Origin: Diphasiastrum complanatum
Lineage: Eukaryota > Streptophyta > Lycopodiopsida > Lycopodiales > Lycopodiaceae
Assembly: GCA_029204225.1 (NCBI GenBank)
Contig: CM055103.1
Location: 39,042,095-39,106,094, forward strand
Reading direction: 5' to 3'
Length of the DNA stretch: 64,000 bases
The notes under the pieces are model-generated. The model was not told the DNA's origin. It made no database searches and saw only the letters and a program-made list of their open reading frames with translations. Shown one piece after another: positions 35,096-48,120 of the stretch. The translations under genes and the position numbers were made by a program. Each line of letters opens with the position of its first letter. Within the stretch, counting starts at the first letter, position 1.

Positions 35096-35681
35096 TAGCC
35101 AAACCTAATACTACACCAAGAAAATTGGAGCTCAGATCAGAGAATGCGTTCTCTTCTCTCCTGGAATTGTAGTCTCAAACATTCTCTTTCTAAGCATAGC
35201 CCGTCTCACAATTCAAATAAATTCAAAAAAAAAGAAAAATGGGAGGAATATAAATAAATAAATACGCATGCAAACCACACATAGATTATGAAGCACTTAA
35301 ATAAAAGATTTCAGCCAACATAACATAATCCATCATTCCCGCTGAAATCGAGGCTAAACTGGGAAAAAGAATTACAAGTTTAGGGGGTGACATCATAAAT
35401 AAATGATTCGGAAAGAGGGAGGCTGATAATTTGGGTTGGACAATATGTCGTAGCAAAGGTCCAGGCCGTGCGAGAATCCAACAATAGTTGCGAGGGAAAT
35501 GCAAATCTGACCATGCTGCCTACTTAAAATGTAAAAGAACATTAAGCATGACTTAAAAGTTGAACATGACCATCAAGAAAGCAAATACTTCCAAGTAAAA
35601 GAATTAGAACAAAGATGTGTTATTCGCAGTTGGGTTTGAGCTTACAAGCTTCCTTCTTCTTTTGCCTTGCTTCCTATGCCG

Positions 35682-35703
35682 CCCCCCCCCCCCCCCCCCC
35701 CCC
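35682..35703. repeat. (C)22 homopolymer
   Basis: Uninterrupted run of 22 C. Length may be affected by sequencing error. Confidence 0.95.
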
Positions 35704-36868
35704 TCGAACTCATCACATATAAGACACAACATTGCCAGATTTGAGGTGCAGGATGTTAAAAAAATGGTAGTGTTTGGGTTTCTTTTAGGAGCGATCCCAA
35801 ATCCAGGAACTTAATTCTATTCGCAATCTGAGCCTGCATATATTGTTTCAGTATATATAGTTTTAAAACAATGACTCATGTTTGGAACTGAATATACAAA
35901 AAGTTTGATGTTGCTTCTCTTTTAAAAAAATAGCATGCTTTTGTGTCAGGCTTCTTTTCACAGACTTATGTTGACATAATCGAGGCAGGTCCCCTCATGG
36001 AGTAGTTGGGACTTGAGCAAGTGCCCTTTTAGACAATAACAACCCATTCTTAATATGTGCCTTACCTCGCTGTCCTACTCTACTTTATGAAAATAAACGT
36101 TTGTTGACTTTGCATTTGAATGTCCACATGGCCCAATTACTTCAATCTATGTATGTAGAATTCTCATTTGCTTACATATTTGATTATGTGGGATTTGTTT
36201 TACGCAAAAATCTTGTGGTTTACTAAGACATTACACCATAAATAGTAGTGAGCCCAATATTTCTCTTTGTTCAACATCATTTTGAGTTTGGAAATGGCAT
36301 TGGATTCTCATAGTAAAGTGGTGACTTGTATTTCTTGCCTTTGGGATTATAAATTTTTGATAAAAGCAGGATCTTATAATCTCTCTCTCATGCATCACAC
36401 CATCAAAAGGGTGGCATACTAAATTAGAAATAATAATTATTGAGAAAAATACCCACTTATTGCATTACATTATTGGTGGACCTTGCTTAAAAATAATTGC
36501 AACCAATTGTTATGCCTCAAACTCGCCAAGAAATCATAACCAATATCCTAACACTATTATGTGTCAATAATCATGACGCTCTACAATTCAAATATTTTTG
36601 TGGAATAGAACATCAAAAGCTCAAGGAACAATATATGTTCATAGATTTCCATATATTTTTGTACCACACAATACACATGAATAATGTTACATTTGATGAA
36701 TCATTATTGACTTTTTGATTTGGTTGGTATAGAGGAACTAAGTATAGGATTTAGTCAGGTTAGTGTGTATTTGATTGTCTACTTAAATTAGTTTTCATGT
36801 TTTTGATTGTTTCCCAATGTTTGATATAAAACCTGATGGTTTTTGTTCCAATTGTTGCAGGTGTTTTG
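35704..36868. other. AT-rich spacer
   Basis: No gene, RNA or transposon motif recognised. Confidence 0.4.
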
Positions 36869-37493
36869 CATTTGAGAGAGTGATTCCATGATATGGACAC
36901 TCTCGAGTGTGTGCGGAGCAACCCTTTGTACATCACTCCGAAGGGTGAGAGCCAGTCTGCAAGGAGGAGGTTGAATAAGAAGCGACAAGCAGTGCATAGG
37001 GCATTGTCGCTTGCACCTGTAGTTCGTGTCATTGAGGAGGCGACATGTTCGACCGCAGGTTTGTCTCAACTTGCAAAAGTGTCGAGCACATGTCGATTGT
37101 TAGTGTCGGTGGTGTGGGTAGTTCAGGGGGGTTAGTCACGCCAGAGCATGTGCGTGGCAAGGCCATGTATAGAACGCCAGAGTTGGATTCTAGGTCAGAG
37201 AGGAAGACAGATTAGAGTAGAGGAGAAGAGCGAAAAAGAGGCTTCTCTCTCACGAGTTGGAGCAGGTTCAGCAAGGTGTTCATAGGAATGTAGTTGGTTC
37301 AGCCACCGTTGCGAGTGTTGACGATGACACTTCTCTTGGAGTAGATGTTGGTTTGCCTGTGAGAGGGTTAGACTCTTTCCTGAATAACTTACCATTTGAT
37401 ATTCAAATTCAATTTGATAAGTCTATAACAAAAGCTAAACAATTACAATATTTATGCACAGAAAAAAATGTACACAATCCAACAAAATCTTAA
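36869..37493 (+). pseudogene. Coding-like remnant, function unknown
   Basis: Downstream of an acceptor-like TTGTTGCAG, 36893-37135 encodes VRSNPLYITPKGESQSARRR and LNKKRQAVHRALSLAPVVRV; the next frame continues with SIVSVGGVGSSGGLVTPEHV, and 37257-37493 gives SFLNNLPFDIQIQFDKSI. Basic, Ser/Val-rich, less AT-rich than its flanks, broken by at least two frame changes. Not recognised; could be a fragment of a transposon gag or a host gene. Confidence 0.25.
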
Positions 37494-38726
37494 TATATCA
37501 AAGAATATTGATTTTTAAGTGTCAAAGATGCACTCAATTGACGGATTAGTAGTGGGCCATGAAATATTGCATATGTGAGAATTTTGTTTTTTTGCAACAC
37601 ATGATTGGTGAAGATGTTATAAAAATGAAATGTGCCAAGCATTTTAAGAGGGACATATAGTTATTTTGAATCTAGTTACAAAAATAACAAAAGATTCCAT
37701 TGGTTTAAAAATAGTTGGCTCAAATTTGAATTGAAAGACATGGCTTACACATGTGACCAAGGAGGGGTCAGAAAGATATAAATTTAGAAGAAAAAAAAAT
37801 GAAAATAAAAGAAAAATAGTCTGCAATGACAAGTGATCGTGCCTCCATATGCACGAGTTGCATCTGTAAACTAAGATTGCTATTCTTAATGTTGTCTTGA
37901 GTGAAATCACATCAACACATTGAGAATACTTTTGTTATCAATAACAAAAAAAGAGACACCATTAATCATCTTCATCATCATAAGTGAAATAATGGTTTTT
38001 AGAATACGGAAAAAGTTCAAGTGATACATTTGTTATAATTAAGTAAAAAATGATGGTATGAATTTCTCTTTTACTTTGTATATTTCTGTCCAAATTATAT
38101 TTTAAACACATTTCTTTGTGCAGATTGCAAGGGGCAATTGAATTTTGTTATTAAGTTGGATGAAGTGGAGATTGTAAAAGATCAAAAATTGGAGAGCATG
38201 ATGATGACATTAATAAGCCAAACATTGTTATTGATCAATTAAGATGATTCAAATGACTTCAATGTTCAATCAAGAGATCATGTTTGGTGGATTACTACAT
38301 TTGATGTTTCTAAGGAGACACATGAAATATTGAAGTGCAATTTTAAAAGCTGCAGTATTTTGAAAATCTTGCTTTGTCGTTTTGAGCTCTTCTCCTTGTC
38401 GGATCAGCTAGTCCACCAACCAATGAAGGTGATATGACGTCTCAGCATGCTATTTCAAGGATTCCTTGGCTCTCTCGAGTAAACTGTCATAGGTTGGAAG
38501 GGTGGGGAATTCAGTAGGTAGACGGTGGTAGGTGTTGTGTCATCGATGTAGCATAGGGGTCCGTCGCTAGGAGCGGCAACCTCGCCTTCACCTACATAGC
38601 AAGAAGAGAGAGGGAGAGGAGAGAGAGGAGAAAGAGAGTGGAGAGAAGGAGAGAGAGAATGCCTAGGTTGAGAAAGGCTTTGGGGGCTCGAGCGCCTACC
38701 CAAAGCTATTCTATCCCAATGTAGGG
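37494..38726. other. AT-rich spacer
   Basis: No gene supported. A weak acceptor-like site followed by a short coding-like stretch (FVIKLDEVEIVKDQKLESMM) at about 38125-38235 cannot be joined to anything. Confidence 0.3.
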
Positions 38727-38839
<113 letters not shown>

Positions 38840-39347
38840 TGGAGAAACCAAAAGAGTTTTATTAGAATGAGAATGGAAGATGATACAATACAAAGGAAAG
38901 GGCTCCCTCTTATAGATTTAAGAGGTGAGCCTCCTTCACTCTCATTGGCCACTTCACTGGGGCAAGGATTCGAATCCAAGCCTTTAAAATAAACACAACT
39001 TAAATCTATTGGTGCTAAGAAAGCAGAAGGGCACTCACATGATTCATGTGAGTTTTAAGTTGGGCCCTTTTAGTTTTTTGATTTGCAACTTGACTTAGGG
39101 CCTCTAATGTCATTTTAGAGTTTTAAGCCCCTAGTCTCTTATTCCTAGGAATTACAACTTGCTACTTGTGCTCATTGGGTTGGGCTTACACGTGCAGGAT
39201 GCTAGTGCCCTCGCACTTATTACCCTACTTACAGTGTATTGTGGCGGGGCCCACTAGGTAAGGCTAGCCAACAGTATTTTAAGTGGTGGGACCCACTTGT
39301 TTATTATTGTGCAGAAAATACCCACAACAGTAGGTCGGAAAACAAAA

Positions 39348-40770
39348 CTAGGAGATGGTGGAGTAAATATGTAATGGACCGGTTAGTTGAGTATTCACAG
39401 TAGTAGTGGAGGTGGTGGGAATTGTAACAATAGAGATGATAGAGATGGTGATGGAGGTGGTGGTATCAACAATGGTGGTAGTGGTGATAGAGGTAGGAGT
39501 GGAGGTTAGTGGTGAAACTGGTGCAACTTCCTCGAAAACCTTCTCCATCTCCTCCTCCATAATGCCGCCTTCATGGAAGTAGTCAAGAGCATCTACATCG
39601 ATGAAGCCGTCTTGCTTCAGAGAAGAGAGGTCTTTTGTTTTTTCCTCGGCCTTTGGGCTTTTTAGAATGTATTTTGTTGTCTGTGCCATTTTATTTTCTG
39701 TTTTTGCCTCTTGATTGGGATCAACTACAAGTGCATCACCTGTTTGCATGGTTGTAGGCAGCTTCCTTTCTCCCTCCCCTGAATCTGTTGCCTGTGGTTG
39801 CGGTTGGATGGCCACCACATAGTCAACTGCTTGTTGGACGTGTGGGGGTGATGTCATGACTTGAATGGACCCTGATGGTGATTGGGACCTGGACCTAGCA
39901 GCAATCGTGGTGACTATGCCTGATCAGTGTCCATCAACTGTAGGTGAAGTTCTTCTTGTTTGCAGGCTGTCTTCTTTTTCATCTTCGTTGTCATCACTGC
40001 TTCATGGTACATCTTCGTAAACAACCATCTTCTTTTTCTGACTTCTCTACTTCTTTGTTGATTGTGTGGTGTCAGCAGGACTGGAAGTTTGTGGAGAATA
40101 TCTCTCTTGACGCTTTTTGGTCCTGAGCTCATGTGAAGCAGCAACAGGTTGTCGTGATTGTGTATCTAACGGAGAGGTTGTGGAAGGTTTATAACCTCGG
40201 CTACTAGCAGCAGCATCTCTTGGGGCCAATTCAAGTCCAAGTTGCTCTTACTCTTGGCTATGTCGAAAAGTATGTAGCCCAAAGATGTGACTGGATGTGC
40301 TCTTCTTTTGTATGTGTACTTCATTAGGTGCGCACAGGCAGCTGCTAATTTCTTGCACTTGATTGCCTCTAGTAGAATGCCATCTTTATTTTTCCCCTTA
40401 TCTACACTCATGTTGAGGAACTTGGCATATGGCTATTGCAGCATATTGGTCAACTTCATGGGTTTCTCCTTGTGTCTACTTGAAAATCCAAAAGCTACGA
40501 GATTGCTGCCAGCCAGATTTACATATAGATGATAATTGTGTATGTCGATTCGGAATGTCAGCTGCTTATCATCAAAATTCTTGTACCAGAACATGAGGTA
40601 TAGGCTTTGATGCCCCTTACACTTGGGGATGTCAGAACCTAGCTCTTGGAAAAGAGTTTTGGCTTGTGTGTACCACTGGAGCATGGTATCATCTTTACAT
40701 TTGATGAGATTCAGTGTCTTAGGCATTTCTGGTATCCCTTCATTGTGATCTAAATCCGATTCGGCCATTT
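39348..40770 (-). pseudogene. Unknown protein, broken ORF
   Basis: Minus strand. From ATG 40768-40770 (MAESDLDHNEGIPEMPKTLN) the frame runs through TMLQWYTQAKTLFQELGSDI and WYKNFDDKQLTFRIDIHNYH to a lone TAG at about 40430, then continues in the same frame (PYAKFLNMSVDKGKNKDGIL, then CAHLMKYTYKRRAHPVTSLG) to 40166. A shift near 40230 leads to a Ser/Thr/Pro-rich frame (40229-40047) and, after further stops, to 39857-39348 with a Thr/Ile-rich C-terminus. N-terminal part looks globular with regular Trp/Tyr; the remainder looks disordered. I do not recognise the family. It lies between a gypsy RT remnant and a microsatellite, so it may be an accessory ORF of a retrotransposon or a small gene family. 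Confidence 0.4.
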
Positions 40771-40799
40771 TTCGCAAGTTTTTGGTTTTTTCTGGTTGT

Positions 40800-41760
40800 G
40801 CTAGTTTGGGTGTCAGATGTGATCTGTCGGATGCAAGTGTAATGCAGTCTGTTGGATGCAAACAAGGGTGACTTGTCGGATGTGAATGCAAAGAGAGTGT
40901 CAAATGTAGAAAAATGTGAGGTTTCGGATGTAAGTGTATATGATGATTTGGATATATGTCTGAATCAAGATGTCAGTTGCAGGTAGATGTGACTTTAAAT
41001 GTAAAGTTTGATGTAGGTGTGTGTGCAATCTCGGATGTAGCTAGATGCGATGTCTAATGCAATAGCAAAAATCTTTGTTGGATGTAAATGTGTAAAAACG
41101 TGTTATCACTGGTCATATGAAAATGTGAATGGATGCAAAAAAAACTTCAAATAAACTATAAATCATTTGTAAACAAACTATAATAGAAGTAAAAACAGTA
41201 TTGAAGTGGCGGATATAGTGGAGGTGGATGGTAAATGTAGAAAAGTTAGGGTTTTATGGAAAAAGTTGAAACTTTTAAGAAGTTGGCCGCATGGGTGGAT
41301 GAAAGTGGGATAGCTAGAGAGCATGGAATATATGTTAGAACGATTGATGGCAATCAGTCTGCAAGAAAAATCACCTGTATCGGATCACAGATAGCAAAGA
41401 TCGCCAGAAATTCCCCAATTGGACATGAACGCGCTCGAAAATTGTGAAGTGAAAATGACTTGGGTGTCCGACATATTTATAAAAAAAATTAGATTTGGCA
41501 TCGGATGTGTCTGTCAGCTATAACTCATCGGGTGAAATGGGTCGGCGGATGTAAATCTGTCAGTTCTAATTGTCGCGAACCTAAGATGGGTGGTCGGATG
41601 CCAATCCGTCAGATCTATTTGCCCGTTGTAAAATGTTGGGTCTACTTGTCGGTTTTGCTTGTCGTATTTGAACGTCGGATGTGATCATCGAATGCAGTTC
41701 ATCATGAAAATGTCATTGGATACAAATCGTCAAATGTAAATGTGTCGGAAGTATAGTTAT
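40800..41760. repeat. Field of TCGGATG(T/C)AA motifs
   Basis: About a dozen clear copies of (T/G)TCGGATGYRAATG-like motif are scattered at 40826, 40849, 40873, 40921, 41031, 41077, 41121, 41500, 41540, 41592 and 41674, with looser versions between. Spacing is irregular. The field lies directly 5' of the minus-strand unknown ORF (on that strand the motif reads CATCCGACA). It could be a degenerate minisatellite or a repeated regulatory motif. Confidence 0.5.
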
Positions 41761-41794
41761 GGGTAACACATATTTTGGCACTTTTCGGGATTCA

Positions 41795-44700
41795 ACGAAA
41801 TTTTGAACCTTCGACAACGACTTGTTCAAGGGCATCAAGATGCTTATCTTCAGATGAATGTACACCATCATCGAGATAAAACTCTAGATTTTTTGTGTAA
41901 AAGATCTTTGAAAGCACGTTGTATCACCCTTTGGAATGTCGATGGGGCATTGCATAGACCGAATGGCATAACAATATATGCGAACATGCCAAACTCTATA
42001 ACAAATGTCATTTTGTAATGATCTTTAGGAGCAATTTGGACTAAGAAATAGCCACTAAAACCATATCATATCTTCGAGGATTTGTGTGGTCAAAGGTAAT
42101 GGAAAGTGATCTATCTCTATTTGGTCATTTAGTTTCTTTAAATCCACACAGATACGGAGTTTACCATTGTTTTTTGGTACCACCAGAATTGGCGATACCC
42201 AACTTGTGTGCTCGATTTCATAAATGAAACCAACATCAAGAAGCTTTTTAATGTCCTCTTATTTTCTCTCGATAGGCAAGGTTGGTGTGATAGGGTGTTG
42301 CTCTCATAGGTATTGCCCCATCCTATAATGGAATTGTATGCACAGCAACGTCAGGAGGAACCCCCTTCATTTCTTTATAACTCCATGCAAACACATCTTT
42401 GTATTTGCACAATAACTTTTCCAAATCCCGTAATCGGGTTGGATTCAAGTGGGCTCCTACATTACAAAACGATCTATGTCTTCATCACTATTCTTCAGAT
42501 TTAAAGATATTGTCTTTGCAGGTCCCTCAAAAGAGGTTGATGGTGGTTGAGGTTCTCGTTTTGGCTTATCAAACTGATGATCACGTCATAAGTCATGTAA
42601 TCCTTAAAATGTTGTGGAACATCATATAATGGATCATCAAATATTTCTGATGGGATCTTAGGAATGTCCTCTAATGGTTCACTTTTAGATGATGAAGCTT
42701 GACTGGAATTTTTTTGGTTTTTTACCAAAGGTTTGATTGGTTGTTTCAACTTTTCGTGCATTTGGAATTGCTTATATTAATCTTACATCGACCTTTGTTT
42801 TGTTTTTTAGCATGAAAGATGCATATTTGTAGTAGTAGGCATCCAAAAAAAATTTGTGTTTTTTGTCAAACTAAGTCTTCGTCAATGGTGCTTAGGACTT
42901 CATCATTGTGTATCTCCCACTGATAGACTTTTAACTTCGGTCTGTATACACGAGAGTTTATTGGTTGTGAATGTTGCAAACGAGCCAATGGTGAAGGAAG
43001 TTTAATCTCTTTCAGTATACGACGTCTTCCTAATCTCTCTGGATCTAGCAAGTAGATAAGTTGGTCGTCAGATAACTCATCTTCTCCCAAAAGAAGAATG
43101 CCATGGATACTTCAGTAGCAAAAGTGTTTTCAGGTATCCATTCAATAGGGAGTGCATTTATCATATACAAGGGCAAGATGGGAGTGTTGATATTCATGGA
43201 GTTTATGGTTATATCGACTGGGTCTTCATGAACTTCTTGTTCACAAAGAGTGGTGTTGACACAATCAATGGTCAATTAATGACATCAGTGCTCTCTGTAC
43301 ATAATGACTCTTTATGGTTGAATCGACACTTTATGGGTCATAATAGGTAGTTGAAGACCAATCATCTTCAATTTGTGCAAACTTTATCTTTCTCGTGGCA
43401 TCTCTATTGTCGAAAACTATCTTGTTCTTCTTCCAGTTTTGAATCACTCCGGCCATTTCTAACCAAGGTGTTCCAAGAAGGAATTTATACGTGTGTGGTT
43501 CATCAAGCCTAGTCTAGTACACTGACACACTCTATGGTGAAAATCAAACCCACAATTTTAATCTATAAATTCGTTATGTGACCTGCAGGCATCTTCATTC
43601 TTTGGTCAGCCATTCGTAACTTGTATTTAGGCTTTTCCAATATTTTTATTCCCCATGCCTTTGCTAAGGACAAGGCGATAATATTTATGCCAGACCCACT
43701 ATCGAGAATGGCTTGTACAGATGGATAAGATTTGTAGTGCACAAGTGGTTGTCTCAGCTCATCTTGTATATCAGGCTGCTGGGAGCTTTGCAATATGGCA
43801 TCCCGTAGAGGTTTGGAAAACTTCACGGCCATGTAGAAGGGCATACTGATTTGTGCTTGTAAGAGATCGTAAAGAACCTCTATTCCTCGTGGTGGGCAGC
43901 CTCTATGTAGGTAACTGAGTAGATGGCGGAGTAGAAATTCTCTCTTCAGCTCTATCGAACTCATCTTGAAATTCATTGTATTGCCTTTGAGCTTCTACAG
44001 GGTTTGGGTATGAGTGTGGAATCATGGAAGTATTGGCACTACGTTTTGGTTGTGCTGGGTCCTTATTCTGATCTAAGGCCTTTGTTGTGCTCATGTGACA
44101 AGAAGCAACGGCTCTTTAGATACCCTACGTGCTGGAACAATATTTTTGATTTGGTTAGGGCAGTCTTTATAGCAATGTTTTCTAATACAATCAGCACATT
44201 CAGCGACATGTTGATATTGTAGTCTACATTCACTTTGAAAGTGAGTGGTTTCTCCACATAGAAAGCATCTCTTTTGAAGGGCTGAAGGAAAAATTGCATA
44301 ACCATCTTGGTCGGCTTGACTAGGTTGCTTCTCCGGATAATATTGATCGTTCGGATAGGAGGTAGATGCCTCATCTACGTATCTGTTATTTCCTTCATCA
44401 TAAGTAGATTCATAGGCTGGGGTGTGACCTATACGTGAGGTCGATTTTGTTGGTTCAGCCTATTTGATTGGGCAGATCTTCTTGGACCTGGGAGTGCCAA
44501 TCTTTGTTGTTGTGGAGGTGGTTGTTGTCTTGGCAACTCTATATGACATGGGTCATATAGAGCTTGTGGTTTTCCTCATGGTGGATATTGTTGTGGCCTA
44601 GGATACTGCATGTTGTCTGGTTTGTACCTATAGCTTGATGTGGTATGAGTTGTCATGTCACAAAGTATACAATGATGTGTTTCATACAATCTGTGTGATG

Positions 44701-45005
44701 GACACTCATTACCAGTATGTGAACCACCACATTGTAGGAACCAGGTGTTTTCACGCCTATGGATAATGTTACCAGATGGAAATCTGACTTTGAATCGACT
44801 TTAAGACTTGTTGAGACTCTTTGTTAAGTTTCTCCACTTGTTGTTGATGTTGTTGATTCATCAACTTGAATTGAGAATTCCAGACTTGGTTTGAATCTCT
44901 TGTCTCACTTGGACGACTTTCATTGAAAATATGGTGAGCTCTTTTCTCTTTATGGTCCTCAACATCGGACTCTTTGTCTTCTTCTCGAATGGCATCTAAC
45001 ATAGC
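41795..45005 (-). mobile_element. Ty3/gypsy gag-protease-RT remnant
   Basis: Minus strand. Gag region 45002-44060: a Gln-rich coiled coil (NQQHQQQVEKLNKESQQ), a knuckle-like CGGSHTGNEC, and a CCHC knuckle CFLCGETTHFQSEC followed by CADCIRKHCYKDC. Protease at 43976-43563 with ILDSGSGINIIALSLAKAWG. Then linker frames at 43275-42501. RT from about 42260: EDIKKLLDVGFIYEIEHTSW, VSPILVVPKNNGKLRICVDL and KKLNDQIEIDHFPLP. Multiple stops follow and the RT decays before the YVDD block; RNase H and integrase are missing. Domain order is normal for gypsy, and the extra Cys cluster after the knuckle is notable. No LTRs identified. Confidence 0.85.
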
Positions 45006-46108
45006 TGATTTGAGCGTATGATACTCTTTGCTAGGTTTAAGATCTTTCGGCAGCCTAAATCACGATCAGATGTTAGCATTCAGACGGAAGTACAAGCGTT
45101 CACTCGATTGATGATTGATGCATGGGGAGAAACACACATCACTCATTATATGGTGAGTGTTCTGTCTTTCTTTTTCTTTGTAAGTTCTTTCTTTACTAAA
45201 TAGATTCTGTTGCTAAAAGCACATTTTGTACACTCATGGACCTTGGTTTTTTAAGACATATGGATCCTTGGCTATTTGGAACACCCAAGGGATGGAGAAG
45301 AGTCATTATAGAGCCAAGGCTGCGTATTTCAAAATTTCAAGACATGGCAGAGGTAAATTTCTTAGCAATGCCTTGGTAGAGATATTTTAGTCGTTTTATA
45401 GAGGAATTTTGAGTAGACAAAACATCGAAGAAACATGGGATCTAGGATTGACTTCAATGATCTCTTCATCAAATTTAGCTAGAAGAGCAGCTTGGCAATC
45501 ATCCATAGCTAATGCAAGGCATAGGGAATGGAGGATGTCTCGAGTTCGTGTAGGGAAGCGGTGGGTACCTCGGCAAATAACATCCAATCACACACAAAAA
45601 AAAAATGGTAAATCCTCCATCTTCTTCACCTTTTGGGAGGAAATTTGAAATTTTTTCTTCCACCTCCTCCTCTTGAACATACAGTTGTACCTGCACCTTC
45701 TCCTAAGTCTAAGGACAAGCCTTAGAGGAGACTTAGGTGTGTCTATGGGCCATAAGGCCAAGAGTTCAAGGCGGTGACCCAAAAGGTGGGTGGGGATGTG
45801 ACACGAGTGACCCTTGGGTGAGGTGGCATAGGGAGGGTGGTAGCCATGTGATTTGAGGGTAGGTGGACTCCATAAGGGGATGCCATTTGTTTTTGGGGTC
45901 CATGTGCTTGCTAGGTGGCGACCATAAGGCCCGCCACCCAGCAAGGCCTTTTTGGAAGCAAAAGGAGTGGGATGGGGGTAAAGGCTCCATTTCCATCATT
46001 GAGGTGCTTAGTGTGGCCTAGTTTTCTTGAGTTGTTGTCTCAAGTTCTCTAAGCCCTTTTGTTGTGAAGCCCTTGCAGTTTTTCCTTTGCCTCCATCCTT
46101 AGAGCGCC
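45006..46108. other. Spacer with coding-like scraps
   Basis: Plus-strand stretches resemble exons: about 45045-45155 (SIQTEVQAFTRLMIDAWGET), about 45250-45352 (MDPWLFGTPKGWRRVIIEPR, followed by a GT donor) and about 45405-45600 (SNLARRAAWQSSIANARHRE). They are less AT-rich than the flanks but could not be assembled or recognised. The rest may belong to the 5' end of the gypsy element at 46109. Confidence 0.25.
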
Positions 46109-47863
46109 ATGGATCCTACCCTACCCTCGAGTGAAGGACCATCTTCACCACCTCCTCCTCCTGATGTAGATACTAACCAGCTCGTACAGGCCCTAAATCT
46201 ACTACAAAACCAAATCTTAGATATGCAAGCCAAACATGTCGCGGCCGAGCAAGAGTGGCATTCTTCGACGCACTCCCGGTCCATTGGCGTATATCCAATG
46301 TTTAATCCAGAATTCTTTTCAGGTTAAGAGAAAGACCAACTTTCCGATGTGGTATTGTCATGGCTAGATCGGTGGAATAGTCATTTTTCCATGCACGATG
46401 CGCTTGATGGTATAAAGATCGCCTCTACTCTCATATTTTTATGTGGAAAGGCGTTTACATGGTGGCAGGATCTGAAGGAGAGGGCTACTGCCCCTTCTAT
46501 ATAGGATGCCTTTCAAGAAGCCTTTAAAATGGCTTTTCTTTCGGTGTTGGATGATTTTGAGCATTGGCGGCGTTTCGCCACCATGTAGATGGGTACTAGG
46601 CCGTTAGATGCCTATATCTAGGAATTCCAAGAAATCTTGTCCCAATTCACTTCGCAAATAGTTCCTATCCTGCTGAAGTTACATTCTATTTTGGGGCTTC
46701 TGAAAGAGTTTCAGCTAGAAGTGCGGCGTAACCAACTGCAAACAATCGAGAATTTTTTAAGAAGCGGGGCAGAGACAAGACGGCAGACACTGGTTCCCAA
46801 GGTGAGAAAAAGCATGTCAAGTTGGATCGCGTAGACTACGACAAGGCGAGAACCGAGGGTGGTGGTTGATAGGCTAACCAAGATGGCGTAATTTATACCA
46901 ACTAAATTAATTGTCAAGGCATTTGAACTAGCCCAACTTTTTGTTGGAAAGTTGTTCAGATTGTATGGTTTGCCAAATGATATTGTTAGTGATCGTGACT
47001 CCAAGTTCACTGGCAAGTTCTGGCAAGTAGTTTTTGAAAAACTTGAAACAACCCTTAGTCTTAGTTCTTCGGATCACCCAAAATCTAATGGGCAGACAGA
47101 ACGTGTCAACCAGAAGTTGGAAGATATGCTTAGAGCATATGTTTCTCACCGACAATCTGATTGAAAAAAGTATCTCCCTTTGGTTGAGTTCGTGCACAAT
47201 AGTGCTAGGCATTCTGCCACCAGATTCAGTCCTTTTATGCTGATGTATGGCTTTCAGGCACGTTCTCCAGTTTCGGTTGGACCCAAAGGTCTCAAGGTGC
47301 AAGTTGCAGTAGATTTTGTGCAAGAAATGCAAGAAATGCTGTTAGTAGCCAAAGAAAACATGAAAATCGCTCAAGATAGAGCTCAGTTTTATGCTAACCG
47401 TGGTCGCTCACCTTGGGATATTGAGATCGGAACCTGGGTGTATCTTAAAATCTCTAAGGATTCGAAGGTACTTTGGACGAGAAAGTGTCATAAGCTATCT
47501 CCTCGATATAGCGGACCTTATAAGGTTGTAAAGAAAATCAACCCAGTTGCTTATCAGCTAGATCTTTCGATTGCGGTTGGGATTCATCCTGTTTTCCATG
47601 TAAGTCATCTAAAGGAACGATTTAGTAGAAAGGATTCCCTAATTCCGGAAGGTGAACTAGATGAGCTCGAGGAACTGTCTATCTTTGTTCCTAATGTACC
47701 TGAAAAAGTTGTTGACATTCATCATCACCAATTGAGAAAACATTTGGTTTTTGAGTTTCTCTTAAGTTGGAAAGGCAAGACAGATGACGAGGACACTTGG
47801 GAGAGAGAAGACTATTTAAGACTGAACTTCCCTGGCTTGCTCCCATTGGGGGGAAACTTTTAA
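46109..47863 (+). mobile_element. Ty3/gypsy chromovirus, internally deleted
   Basis: Gag starts at ATG 46109 (MDPTLPSSEGPSS, Pro-rich) and continues through stops (VVLSWLDRWNSHFSMHDALD, AFTWWQDLKERA) to about 46840. There protease, RT and RNase H are missing and the frame passes directly to integrase: VVVDRLTKMA, then SDRDSKFTGKFW and SNGQTERVNQKLE, i.e. the second Asp and the Glu of the DDE core. A TGA at 47162-47164 replaces the usual Trp. 47180-47863 is an intact 227-codon frame with the integrase C-terminus and a chromodomain (FEFLLSWKGKTDDEDTWERE). Chromodomains steer integration toward marked chromatin. The deletion makes it non-autonomous. Confidence 0.93.
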
Positions 47864-48120
47864 AGGGGGAGGAAATGTTACATACCCATAAGGGCACGCA
47901 ACAGGAAACTTGAGGTGACGGTCTCAGTTATGGGACAGAATGTTGATCTGGAGCTATAGGTCTTTTGGGTGCCACATGTCAATGTCTCATTGGCACGTGG
48001 TAACTCATTGTTATGGACCCGCGTCAGTGTGCACAACTACCGCGTGTCGTTGGTCATGCGTGACTCATGTGGAGAGAGATGACCCACCTGAACTATGTAT
48101 ATAGAGGTGGATCTCCATGA
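47863..48120 (+). mobile_element. Polypurine tract and start of gypsy 3' LTR
   Basis: Right after the polyprotein stop, AAGGGGGAGG (47863-47872) is a polypurine tract, and a TGTTACATACC start follows at 47876, typical of a gypsy 3' LTR. A TATA-like element (TATGTATATAGAG) is at about 48093-48105 in the expected U3 position. The 3' end of the LTR was not located; it may extend to about 48480. Confidence 0.75.

Noticed and set aside
45588-45999. Minus-strand Pro/His-rich ORFs
   Set aside because: Composition bias only; they lie antisense to the probable 5' region of the gypsy element.
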